From: Terriglobia bacterium
GTDB lineage: Bacteria; Acidobacteriota; Terriglobia; JAIQFV01
DNA: 64,000 bases
NCBI GenBank assembly: GCA_020072965.1
Contig: JAIQFY010000005.1
Span: 1-64,000, forward strand
Direction: 5' to 3'
Shown here: piece after piece, positions 38,434 through 47,289 of the stretch
How the letters are laid out: each line of letters starts with the position of its first letter
Position numbering within the stretch: the stretch's first letter is position 1
Translations under genes and position numbers: made by a program
Notes under the pieces: generated by a model
The model's database searches: none
Told to the model about the DNA's origin: nothing
What the model saw: the letters and a program-made list of their open reading frames with translations, nothing else

Positions 38434-38796
38434 AAGCCCGGCATCCTCGCGCCGGGCTGGGCGTCGGTTCCGGGGCCAACTATGAGGTGGCTTATGCTGT
38501 GCCGCCGATAGCCGCCGGCTTCCCCGTGGGTGTTCTGTGGCTGATACAAGTCTAGTCGCCCTGGTTCGTGCCTATGCATGTTCCCCTGTCTTTCCCGGTG
38601 AATTGAGTACTCTCGCAAGACCGATCAAAGATTATTCGTGACGCGGCCCCTTCCTTGAATGGAAGTGAAGTTAGGTGTAAAATAGTTTTAGGTCGATCAC
38701 CCATAATCGACCTTCGGCATCCATAGCCAGTCCGGAAGGCTGGACAGGCTTTATTCCCTCACCCTAAGAATCAAATTCGAAGACGAGAGAGAAGCT
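38434..38796. other. Intergenic region with two hairpins before the third giant gene
   Basis: AGCCCGGC (38435-38442) pairs with GCCGGGCT (38451-38458) right after the stop, but no T-run follows. At 38691-38712 GGTCGAT and ATCGACC flank CACCCATA, a second 7-bp hairpin, directly after AAAATAGTTTTA (38679-38690). The latter motif recurs at 34278-34289 before the second giant gene. No coding region. Confidence 0.5.
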
Positions 38797-41700
38797 ATGA
38801 AACTATTCATTGCGAGGAGACTTGGTCTTAACAACTTGCTCCGCGGGATGGGAGCCGCAATACTGTTCGCCGCCACCCTTCCGATCCAGATTAATACCCT
38901 GATTGCGGGCAATGTATGCAATTCGGGCCGGGTTGGGGTTGCTCCCACTTATTACACCGGCGCGAGTCCCCGATCCGTGGCAATGGGGGATTTCAGTGGA
39001 GACGGGATGCTCGACCTGGCGGTCGCCAACTATGATGATTCTCACACCTCTCCTGGGAATGTGTCGATCCTGACTGGAATTGGGGATGGACGCTTTGAGT
39101 ACCGACTATATTACATCAATGGTAAACAACCGATCGCCGTCGTCGCCGGGGATTTTAATCGCGACGGAAAATTGGATTTAGCGGTTGCGAACCAATTGTC
39201 GAACGACATCACCATCTTTCTGGGAAATGGAAACGGAACCCTTCAGCAGCCCTTGAGCTATACCGTTGGAACGGGCCCTTCCTCACTGGCCATCGGAGAT
39301 TTTCAAGGGGATGGAAAGATCGATCTGGTGGTAGCCAGCAACGACTCGAGCACTCTGTCGGTCCTTTTGGGGAATGGAAATGGAACTTTCCAGCCGGCAC
39401 TCATTTATTCTATCGGCCCCGGTCCCCGTTTTGTTGCGGTGGGAGACTTCAATGGAGATGGGAAGCCTGATCTGGCTGTAGCCCATTCCATTGAGGGCTA
39501 TTTTGGTTTCCACGAGGTTTCAATATTTTTGGGCAAGGGGGACGGCAGCTTTGGCAGCGCAGTAACATACAGTGCCGCTGAGAATCCGATGTCGATTGCC
39601 ATGGGTGATTTCAACGGAGACGGCAGGGTGGATCTTGCCGTGGGGAGCCAGTCTACCAACGAGATTTCTATTCTGATAGGGAACGGTGACGGCAGCTTCA
39701 AAGCGCCGAGGAACTATGCAGCCGGTGGTTCGCCAGCCTCCATTGCCATCGCAGACTTCAACGCGGACGGGAAGCTGGATATGGCCGTTGCCAATTCCAC
39801 GTATACTACCTTTGGTACACACAATGTCTCGGTGTTATTGGGAAACGGGGATGGATCCTTTCAGTCGGCCACAAATTATGAAGCGGGTGAAAACCCTGCG
39901 GCCGTTGCAGCGGGAGATGTGAATGGGGACGGAAGAGTCGACCTCGTGGTGTCGAATTACAGCGGAGCCAGTGTTTCCGTCCTGATGGGCAACAATGATG
40001 GAACATTTCAAGCCTCGCTGAACTATGCGGCGGGTCCGACTCCCTATTGGATTGCCGCCGGCGATTTCAATGGAGATGGGAGGCCGGATCTTGCGGTCAC
40101 CAACTACACCTCTGACACAGCATCCATCCTATTGGCTGCAGGACACGGCGGATTCAAGCCCCCGACCAGTTACAAAGTCGGATCGTATCCACAGGCGGTC
40201 GTAGCCGCTGATTTCAATAGTGATGGGAAACTGGATTTGGCCGTAGCCAATAGGAGTTCAAACACCTTTTCCATTTTGTCAGGCAATGGCGATGGTACCT
40301 TTCAGCCGGCGGTTAATTATGATACCGGACCGGGGTCCTCTCCACAATTCATTGCGATTGGAGATTTTAACCATGACGGAAAGCCCGATTTGGCGGTGGC
40401 AAGCGCCGTTGGGGGGGAGGTGCTCATTCTCTTTGGAAAGGGTGATGGAAGTTTTCGTTCGCCCGTCCATGTCAGCCTCACCATTCCTGCTGAAGGGGTC
40501 AGCGTAGCTGACTTCAACCGGGACGGCGTTGAGGATTTGGTGACACTCAATGAAAACTCTCACAGTGTGTCGATCCTCCTGGGGAGGGGCGACGGCACGT
40601 TCCAGCCGGGGCGGGCCTTCGGAGTTGGACGCTACCCCAAAGCGGTCACCGTTGGGGATTTCAACGGTGATGGATATCCGGATCTAGCCGTTACAAGCCC
40701 CAATGTCAAGGGGACTGAGTCGATTTTGCTGGGGAAAGGGGATGGGACATTTCAGTCGCCCGTAGATTATGAGGTTGTGGCTTATCCGCAATTCTCAGTC
40801 GTTGGCGATTTGAACGGTGATGGGAAATCGGACATTTTTGTTGTGAGCCTTCTCGGAAGAGAGTCGGTGATGTTTGGTAACGGCGACGGGACGTTTAAGC
40901 CCGCTATCCCATATTTGATTGGATCATCTCCGCAATCGGCGGTCATTGCTGATTTTAACGGAGATGGAATGATGGACGTTGCATTAGCAAACGCGTTCAG
41001 CGCGGATGTCTCGGTCGTAATGAATGGTACATCCCTGACACTGGTCCCGGCGAGTCTCCCGGATGGCGTGTTTGGACAGGCATACAACCAAAGCCTGATG
41101 GGGACCGGCGGCGTACCGCCTTACCACTTCGAGATCTCGGGAGGCGCCTTGCCGATGGGCCTTTCTCTGTCGACCTTCGGCCAGATCTCGGGAACGCCTC
41201 TCGCTTTGGGGCCTTTCTCTCTATCAGTGACGGTGACGGATGCTCTAGGTTGCACACAACGTCAAGGTGTGATCATGAGGACTGTCGCTGCCAATCATAT
41301 TTCCCCACAACGTCAAGGTGTGATCATGAGGACTGTCGCTGCCAATCATATTTCCCTGGCCATCCCCGCCGGCGGCGCTTTCAGCGCCTCGACGGTGGGT
41401 AGTGTCGGCATAGTCCAAACTGGATTCGCTGTTTTGGAACAAACATCTTCACTTGGGTTAGTCTTCGGTACTGCCGTTGTCAGCGTTGTCCAAAACGGAG
41501 TGGTCATCAGTGAGGTGGGAGTCCCCTCAGTTTCTGAAACGCGATCGGCCCGAACCCTTATCGAATACCGTCAGGATGTCTCAGTAAGCGATGGTCATCC
41601 AGAGGCAGGTCCCATCGCCGTAAACACTGGTTTGGCGATTGCGAATCGCGGATATTTTACCGCGACCGTGACATATCAGCTGCGAGACTCAAAGGGAAAT

Positions 41701-42828
41701 ACGATCGCGATCGGACACGGCTCAATCCTTCCCTTGTTGCACCGGGCCTTTTTTATCGATCAACTCGAAGGGTTTGCGTCGGACTTTGTCCTGCCCCCAG
41801 ACTTTTCAACCCAGACGGGATTTGCCAGCCTGGAGATTTCAAGTGATCAGCCACTTGCTCTCTTAACATTAAGGGCAACTACCAATCAACGGGGTGAGAC
41901 CCTGTTGACGACGATGCCCACCGCTGATTTGACCCAATCCCTGCCTCCGAGACCCCTGGTTTTCCCCCACTTCGTCGATGGCGGCGGCTACACGACTTCC
42001 TTGTTTATGCTCAATACATCAGACTCGCCAGAGACCGGGAAATTATTCATTTACGATGAAACGGGAGCACCATTGACGGTACATCGAATGGGGGATCCGG
42101 CCGGCGCTTCGTCGAGCTATAACTACGAAATTCCACCTGGGGGCTTCTACATTTTGAAGACGGATGGCTCACCCGGTTCAGTCCGGGCTGGAGCAGTCCA
42201 TGTGATGCACGATCCTACAGGTGCCTTACCGGCATGTGCTGGCCTCTTCAGCTATTCGTCGGGAGCGGTGCTGGTTACGGAATCCGGAATTCCCTCGACC
42301 ACCATTTATACTTCGGGCCCCACCAGCAACGCACGCATCTATGTCGATCAATCGAATGGCCATAAGACGGGACTCGCCCTCGCAAATTACTTTAGCCAGC
42401 CAGTGCATGTAACGCTCAACGCGTTTCAAAGCGATGGTGTGACCCCGGTGGGAACGGCATCCCTGGATCTCGGCCGGAACTCCCATGCCGCAAAATTCGT
42501 GGACGAACTGATTCCATCGCTTCCGGATGGCTTTACTGGAGTGCTGAACATTTCCGCATCGCCCCCCGTTGCCGCCCTCACTCTGCGCTCGTTCACTAAC
42601 TCCCGGGGGGATACCTTGTTAACGACTTTTCCGGTGGGAGACGATGACGACTTGACCTTGTCTTACCCTCTTATCTTTCCCCAGATCGCGGATGGAGGGG
42701 GATACCGGACCCAGATAATTTTGCTAGCCCGGGGAGGGGGCTTCACCGCAACCCTGAAATTTTATGATGACAATGGCTTGCCGTTGGGTGTAGGAAAAAA
42801 TGGGCGCGACCGAAATGGCGCATTCTAG
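38797..42828 (+). CDS. Giant exported FG-GAP/VCBS beta-propeller protein with shared tail
   Basis: A 1343-residue secreted protein. Signal peptide in residues 1-38 (GAAILFAATLPIQINTLIAG). About fourteen FG-GAP/VCBS repeats span residues 45-745, each carrying a calcium-binding loop of the type GDFNGDGKPDLAVA; together they should form two seven-bladed propellers. A putative Ig domain follows (SLPDGVFGQAYNQSL, residues 748-818). A 17-residue segment is tandemly duplicated near residue 820-853, and then comes the ~490-residue duplicated tail (853-1335) shared with the genes at 27590 and 34408. Function is probably surface adhesion. An AGAGAGAAG sequence precedes the ATG. Confidence 0.85.
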   Translation: MKLFIARRLGLNNLLRGMGAAILFAATLPIQINTLIAGNVCNSGRVGVAPTYYTGASPRSVAMGDFSGDGMLDLAVANYDDSHTSPGNVSILTGIGDGRFEYRLYYINGKQPIAVVAGDFNRDGKLDLAVANQLSNDITIFLGNGNGTLQQPLSYTVGTGPSSLAIGDFQGDGKIDLVVASNDSSTLSVLLGNGNGTFQPALIYSIGPGPRFVAVGDFNGDGKPDLAVAHSIEGYFGFHEVSIFLGKGDGSFGSAVTYSAAENPMSIAMGDFNGDGRVDLAVGSQSTNEISILIGNGDGSFKAPRNYAAGGSPASIAIADFNADGKLDMAVANSTYTTFGTHNVSVLLGNGDGSFQSATNYEAGENPAAVAAGDVNGDGRVDLVVSNYSGASVSVLMGNNDGTFQASLNYAAGPTPYWIAAGDFNGDGRPDLAVTNYTSDTASILLAAGHGGFKPPTSYKVGSYPQAVVAADFNSDGKLDLAVANRSSNTFSILSGNGDGTFQPAVNYDTGPGSSPQFIAIGDFNHDGKPDLAVASAVGGEVLILFGKGDGSFRSPVHVSLTIPAEGVSVADFNRDGVEDLVTLNENSHSVSILLGRGDGTFQPGRAFGVGRYPKAVTVGDFNGDGYPDLAVTSPNVKGTESILLGKGDGTFQSPVDYEVVAYPQFSVVGDLNGDGKSDIFVVSLLGRESVMFGNGDGTFKPAIPYLIGSSPQSAVIADFNGDGMMDVALANAFSADVSVVMNGTSLTLVPASLPDGVFGQAYNQSLMGTGGVPPYHFEISGGALPMGLSLSTFGQISGTPLALGPFSLSVTVTDALGCTQRQGVIMRTVAANHISPQRQGVIMRTVAANHISLAIPAGGAFSASTVGSVGIVQTGFAVLEQTSSLGLVFGTAVVSVVQNGVVISEVGVPSVSETRSARTLIEYRQDVSVSDGHPEAGPIAVNTGLAIANRGYFTATVTYQLRDSKGNTIAIGHGSILPLLHRAFFIDQLEGFASDFVLPPDFSTQTGFASLEISSDQPLALLTLRATTNQRGETLLTTMPTADLTQSLPPRPLVFPHFVDGGGYTTSLFMLNTSDSPETGKLFIYDETGAPLTVHRMGDPAGASSSYNYEIPPGGFYILKTDGSPGSVRAGAVHVMHDPTGALPACAGLFSYSSGAVLVTESGIPSTTIYTSGPTSNARIYVDQSNGHKTGLALANYFSQPVHVTLNAFQSDGVTPVGTASLDLGRNSHAAKFVDELIPSLPDGFTGVLNISASPPVAALTLRSFTNSRGDTLLTTFPVGDDDDLTLSYPLIFPQIADGGGYRTQIILLARGGGFTATLKFYDDNGLPLGVGKNGRDRNGAF
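41255..41356 (+). repeat. 51-bp in-frame tandem duplication
   Basis: Two adjacent 51-bp copies (41255-41305 and 41306-41356) give a repeated 17-residue segment (QRQGVIMRTVAANHIS in both) at the boundary between the Ig-like domain and the tail of the FG-GAP protein. The copies are essentially identical, which points to a very recent slippage or unequal-crossover event. Confidence 0.9.
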
Positions 42829-43058
42829 AGAGTCCACTGGCGAACTCGGGAGCGCAGCATGCTTGTCAATCAGAGAGCTTGCCTGTGCTTTCAATTTCTC
42901 AGAGATTTGTATCTTTAAGGGCCGTACCGTTTGACTTGATAGGAGAGATTGAAGCCATCCTTTTCCGCGGCATTTCCTCTCACTGCTGGTTCTTCTTCGC
43001 TTGAATCCCTTTCCAAACCGCTCGACAACCGCCTCGCTCGAAGTTTATCTTTATCCCC

Positions 43059-45743
43059 ATGCCGATCCGGATCGATCCCGAGAAGAAGAGCATCTCGCTC
43101 AGTGTGAAGGATGTTGCAGCGCTGGTCGCCGGCCCCGGGGCGGTGGATGAAGTGGCCTATGGCGTCGCACGGATGACGCTGGGACGGCTGGCGCATGAGT
43201 CCTACCAGGCCAGCCGGGCGCAGGAAGAAGAATCGTTCCAGAAAGAATTCGCCGTCAGCCACTCCTTCCAGGTCGATGAATTCGAGGTGTCCATCGGGGG
43301 GCGCATCGACGGAGTCTCCCGGCGCGGAGACGTCACCGTCGTGGAAGAAGTAAAGTCGACGTTGCGGACCCGACAGGAACTGCTCCGCTACGATGCCGCC
43401 AGTTTTGAGCGGTATAAACTTCAACTCCAACTCTACCTCTATTTCCTATGGATTGGCGGACTTCGCAGCCTCGAGGGGGTCCTGATCTTTATCAGCCTCG
43501 TGGACGAGGGCCGCTATTCCTTTCAAATCGACTTCGATCCGGAAACCGTTGAGGCCCTCTTACAAGACGCCCTCCAGCGGGTCATCGAGGAGTGGCGCGC
43601 CGGGCAGCGCCGTGCGGCCCTGAAGCGGCAACTGGCCGGGAAGATACAGTTCCCTTTTTCCGAAATGAGGCCCTATCAATCCCGGATGATGGAACACATC
43701 GAAGAAGCCCTGCTGGCGCGCCAGGATTCCATGGTGTGCGCCCCCACCGGGGTAGGGAAGACCGTGGCGGCCTTGATGCCGGTCCTTCGATTTGCTTTAC
43801 TGGAAAATAAGAAGATTTTTTTCGTCACCTCCAAAACGACCCAGCAACAACTGGTCGTGGAAACGGTGCGGCAAATCCTTCAAACGGCAGATGCTTCGCA
43901 GACGGCATCCGGCTTCAATGTCCTTGTTTTGCGCGCCAAAGAAAAGATGTGCGCTAATGACGTCTGCTTTTGCCATCCGGACTTCTGCAATTTTGCCAAG
44001 AACTATTTCACCAACCTCGCCGACTCGAAGCTGGTGGATTACTTTTCCAGCCAGGCCCTGATGCTCCCCGATGAGATCTATGCGAAAGGGAGTCCAGCGG
44101 GTGTCTGCCCCTTCGAGCTTTCGCTGGAGCTGGTCAACCGCGCCGACCTGGTCATCTGCGATTACAACTATGTGTTCGATCCCTGGATTTCATTGCGGCT
44201 GTTTGCGGCGGGCGAGCCCTTCGATCACTGTCTCCTGATCATCGATGAAGCGCACAATCTCTATTCCCGCGGCCGCGAATATTACTCTCCTGAACTGGAA
44301 CGAAACACGGTTCGCGAGTTGATGACCTGGGCGGAGTCCCGATGCAGGCAATTATCCAGTGACGCACAGGGGTCTGTAGGGACGCACAGTCGTGCGCCCA
44401 AGAAGGTTAATCAACAATCTTCTCTCAACTTCTCTGGTCCTGACGAGGCCGATGACCGCGCCCTCTTCGACCGGCTGGCCACCTTTTTCACTTTTTTTGA
44501 AAACTACTTTGAACGGGTGGCGTTTTCGGCCCTCGAGCCGTTTGAAGGCAATCCGCCTGCTGAGCCAAAGTACTTCGCCTCGCTGGATTTGAATTTTCTG
44601 ACGAAACGGTGGTTTGAGCTGGAATCGATGATGCTTGATTACTTCATCTATCGAAAGCGCCGCCACGAGGTCCGACCCGACGACCCCTTCATCGATTTCT
44701 ATTTTCAATTCTCTCGTTTCTTGAGCGTCGCCTCGATTGGCGGCAAGCAGTTCTCAACGATCTATGATGCGACCGAAAACAACGAGCGGTTGAAGATTGT
44801 CTGTAAGGACCCCTCGCGGCAGCTCTCCGAGCGCGCGCGGGGTTTTTACAATGCCACGGCGATGTCGGCGACGCTCGAGCCCATGGAATTCTTCCGCGAC
44901 GTGCTGGGTTTCGAGAAGTCCCGGACCCTCTCCATCAGCCTGCCGTCGCCTTTTCCGCCCGAAAACCGTCTCATCGCCATCGTCCCCGATGTCCTGACCA
45001 CCTACAACCAGCGGTCCCGTTTCTACGAAAAGATTGCTCGCGTTGTCGAGTCAACCGTGCGGGTGCGGCCGGGAAACTATTTTGCCTTCTTTCCGTCGTT
45101 CGAGTTCCTGGTCTCCGTGCAGAGATTTTTGGACCTCCCGGAATTTCGTGTGGTGACGCAACAGCGGGTGATGGACGAAGACGCGAGGGCGGCGGTACTG
45201 AAGGGACTGAGGATAGCGACTACCCCTTTGGTCGGAGATGTTCCTGTGGCTCAGAATGGAAGTCCTGGGGAGGGTGGGACCAACGCCAGGACCCGACCGC
45301 ATCCAGGCCTTAAGGCTTCCCTCCAGCAAGCTCGAGCGACGCTGGTCCTTGCTGTCCAAGGCGGAATTTTCGCGGAAGGGGTGGACTATCCCGGAGAGTC
45401 GTTGATCGGGGCCATCATCGTTGGCCCGGGGCTGCCCCGGGTCTCCTTTGAACAGGAACTCATGCGCCAGTATTACGACGAGGAATTCGCCGACGTTGAG
45501 GGCGGCGAGCGCTCGCGGGGATTCGCCTATGCGTATCTTTATCCCGGGATGAACCGTGTCATTCAGTCGGCCGGCCGTGTGATCCGCAGCGACACCGACC
45601 GCGGGGTCATCGTCCTGCTGGACCGCCGCTTTGCCCAGCATCCGTATATTGATTTGTTGCCGGACCATTGGTACCGCTATTCGCCGGAGGAGTTGATGGT
45701 GACGGACCTCGAGTCCGCCCTGAAGAAGTTTTGGGGAGGATGA
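43059..45743 (+). CDS. XPD/DinG-like Fe-S DNA helicase with PD-(D/E)XK-like N-terminus
   Basis: An 894-residue superfamily 2 helicase. The N-terminal ~190 residues resemble a Cas4/PD-(D/E)XK nuclease (GGRIDGVSRRG, then VVEEVKST and YKLQLQLYLYF). Walker A is VCAPTGVGKTVAAL, the DEAH box LLIIDEAHNLYSRGREYY, and four Cys for a 4Fe-4S cluster lie in CANDVCFCHPDFC and GVCPFEL. C-terminal helicase motifs include NATAMSATLEPMEFF, AVQGGIFAEGVDYPGE and QSAGRVIRSDTDRGVIVLLDRRF. It is likely a repair helicase moving 5' to 3' on single strands. Two low-complexity inserts (about residues 427-457 and 724-760) look like intergenic palindromes that entered the frame. Confidence 0.85.
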   Translation: MPIRIDPEKKSISLSVKDVAALVAGPGAVDEVAYGVARMTLGRLAHESYQASRAQEEESFQKEFAVSHSFQVDEFEVSIGGRIDGVSRRGDVTVVEEVKSTLRTRQELLRYDAASFERYKLQLQLYLYFLWIGGLRSLEGVLIFISLVDEGRYSFQIDFDPETVEALLQDALQRVIEEWRAGQRRAALKRQLAGKIQFPFSEMRPYQSRMMEHIEEALLARQDSMVCAPTGVGKTVAALMPVLRFALLENKKIFFVTSKTTQQQLVVETVRQILQTADASQTASGFNVLVLRAKEKMCANDVCFCHPDFCNFAKNYFTNLADSKLVDYFSSQALMLPDEIYAKGSPAGVCPFELSLELVNRADLVICDYNYVFDPWISLRLFAAGEPFDHCLLIIDEAHNLYSRGREYYSPELERNTVRELMTWAESRCRQLSSDAQGSVGTHSRAPKKVNQQSSLNFSGPDEADDRALFDRLATFFTFFENYFERVAFSALEPFEGNPPAEPKYFASLDLNFLTKRWFELESMMLDYFIYRKRRHEVRPDDPFIDFYFQFSRFLSVASIGGKQFSTIYDATENNERLKIVCKDPSRQLSERARGFYNATAMSATLEPMEFFRDVLGFEKSRTLSISLPSPFPPENRLIAIVPDVLTTYNQRSRFYEKIARVVESTVRVRPGNYFAFFPSFEFLVSVQRFLDLPEFRVVTQQRVMDEDARAAVLKGLRIATTPLVGDVPVAQNGSPGEGGTNARTRPHPGLKASLQQARATLVLAVQGGIFAEGVDYPGESLIGAIIVGPGLPRVSFEQELMRQYYDEEFADVEGGERSRGFAYAYLYPGMNRVIQSAGRVIRSDTDRGVIVLLDRRFAQHPYIDLLPDHWYRYSPEELMVTDLESALKKFWGG

Positions 45744-46382
45744 GGGAAGCTCCGCTCACACACCCCCAGATCCTTGGTCCACAGGTCGGGCCCCAGGATC
45801 GCGGTGTTGATCCCAGGTGGAACCGCGGCAGCAGGGGGAAAGATTATGAGCGTCGAGTCCGTGTGAAGTAAGGCGTTGGCCAGAAGGTTCCAGCCCCGCT
45901 TGCGGAGCGCCAGATCTTTGGCCCACGGCGCTAGCCGTGGGAGGGCGGAGTGCAACCAAGAGAGAAGGGAGGCTCCGGGAGGGAAGATTGTGAGGGTATG
46001 GGACGTGTCAAAAGATCATTGTGAGCTTGGATTCCAGCCCCGCATGCGGGGCGTCGGACCTTTAGCCCACGGCGGCAGCCGTGGGATCAGGGGGTACAAA
46101 AAGGTTGGAGCCCCAGCGGGGCGAAAGAACGCAAGTGTGAATCATATCGACATGACATGCCGGAACGTTCAAGTCGTTGGGGCCTGCGGAATGTGGAATG
46201 GCTTGGGGGAGAAGCCAAGCCCGGGGGGCGGCCTGAGTTGAACCCCCCCCGCCGTGGCTCCCCTGTTTGGATCCAATGCGTCTCCTCCCCCGGTATCTTG
46301 ACTCTGGATTCCGTACGGCGTAATCTCTGCATGTAAGGCTTCTATTGTAAGAGTTGGTTCACCCTCCCCCGTGGAAACTTCC
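45744..46382. other. Repeat-filled gap between helicase and integron
   Basis: 640 bp without a credible gene. The main content is a family of hairpin repeats, listed separately, plus a GC-rich run near 46230-46250. I could not identify a promoter for the integrase fragment. Confidence 0.5.
45887..46130. repeat. Dispersed double-hairpin repeat, two direct copies and a fragment
   Basis: Copy 1 (45887-45945) and copy 2 (46030-46092) both read TTCCAGCCCCGC, then GCGG(A/G)GCG, then TTTGGCCCACGG or TTTAGCCCACGG, and AGCCGTGGGA. Each holds two potential hairpins (CCCCGC/GCGGGG and CCCACGGC/GCCGTGGG). A fragment with GGAGCCCCAGCGGGGCGAAAG follows at 46106-46127. They lie in the same orientation. Confidence 0.8.
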
Positions 46383-47068
46383 ATGAACACACAATTGGTT
46401 TCGAGTCGTGTTGGATTTCCAGAAGAGACTCTCAAGGATTCGGAGGCACTCCGAGCCACCTGCGCCTCTGCGGGGAAACCCAAGTTATTGGACCAGGTTC
46501 GACAGAGGATTCGTTCCCGGCACTTCAGTGGAAGCACTGAGGAGGCCTACGTCCATTGGATCAAGCGCTTCATTTTCTTTCATGGGAAGCGCCATCCCGT
46601 GGAAATGGCCGAGTTGGAGATCAACCAATTCCTGACGTATCTGGCTATCGACCAGAAGGTGAGCGCTTCAACTCAGAATCAAGCGCTCAGCGCGCTCTTG
46701 TTTCTATATCAGCAGGTCTTGGGCAAGAATATCGGGTCGATTGAGGGTCTGGTGAGGGCCCGCAAGCCCAAGCGCCTTCCCGTGGTTCTGACTCGGGAAG
46801 AAGCCAGGGTGGTTCTGGGTCATCTGGCGGGGACGCCTCGATTGATGGCGACGCTCCTTTATGGGAGTGGAATGCAGATTATGGAATGTCTGAAGCTTCG
46901 TGTGAAGGACGTCGACATTCTTTTGCGACTCATTTGCTGGAGGATGGGTACGACATACGGACGGTCCAGGAGCTTCTGGGTCATAAAGATGTTCGGACCA
47001 CCATGATCTACACGCACGTGCTCAACCGGGGGGCTCGTGGGGTTCGCAGTCCTGCCGACGCGCTTTGA
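46383..47068 (+). pseudogene. intI: Broken integron integrase (intI)
   Basis: Tyrosine recombinase of the integron type. The SAM-like DNA-binding half is intact (LLDQVRQRIRSRHFSGSTEE, then RHPVEMAELEINQFLTYLA and [14 protein letters not shown]). After [21 protein letters not shown] the reading frame breaks and rejoins in another frame at [39 protein letters not shown] and [10 protein letters not shown], the true C-terminus with the catalytic Tyr, ending at 47068. Roughly 100-130 residues, including the integron-specific insert and the Lys and HxxR boxes, are deleted. Moreover the box I Arg (normally GLR) is Gln (GMQ). It must be inactive. Unusually it reads in the same direction as the cassettes that follow it. 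Confidence 0.88.
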
Positions 47069-47255
47069 GGCGAACTCGCCCTCCCGCGGGATACGCGGCG
47101 AGGCTGGCGGCTTTTCTCCCGGCAACCAAGGATGAATTGATTCATGCAACCGTATTCTGCTGAGGGGATAGAGGCGAGAGCTCAAGAAAGTCCTTTGATG
47201 GATACCCTGCCGCAGTGGCATGGTTTGTTCCTCTACCCGCACGGCATAATAATTA

Positions 47256-47262
47256 GTTAGGC
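47256..47262 (+). other. First integron insertion junction (attI-side core GTTAGGC)
   Basis: The core GTTAGGC marks the recombination point G|TTAGGC at the start of cassette 1. The R'' box at 48127-48133 (GCCTAAC) is its exact complement, as expected for one cassette. The attI site itself would lie within 47069-47256, but its other binding boxes could not be identified. Confidence 0.65.
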
Positions 47263-47289
47263 ATATTACGATTAGCTTGTACCAATTGT

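Noticed and set aside
38435-38458. Intrinsic terminator of the second giant gene
   Set aside because: The stem is good but no T-run follows, so it is only mentioned within the intergenic entry.
38930-41030. Periodic repeats that might suggest a CRISPR array
   Set aside because: They are coding FG-GAP/VCBS repeats with diverged third positions and a Ca-binding loop, all in one frame. No identical 25-40 bp direct repeats with unique spacers exist anywhere in the window.
46383-47068. Phage or conjugative-element tyrosine integrase
   Set aside because: The N-terminal half and the [11 protein letters not shown]-terminus are of the integron type, and attC sites follow it. No phage structural or conjugation genes are present.
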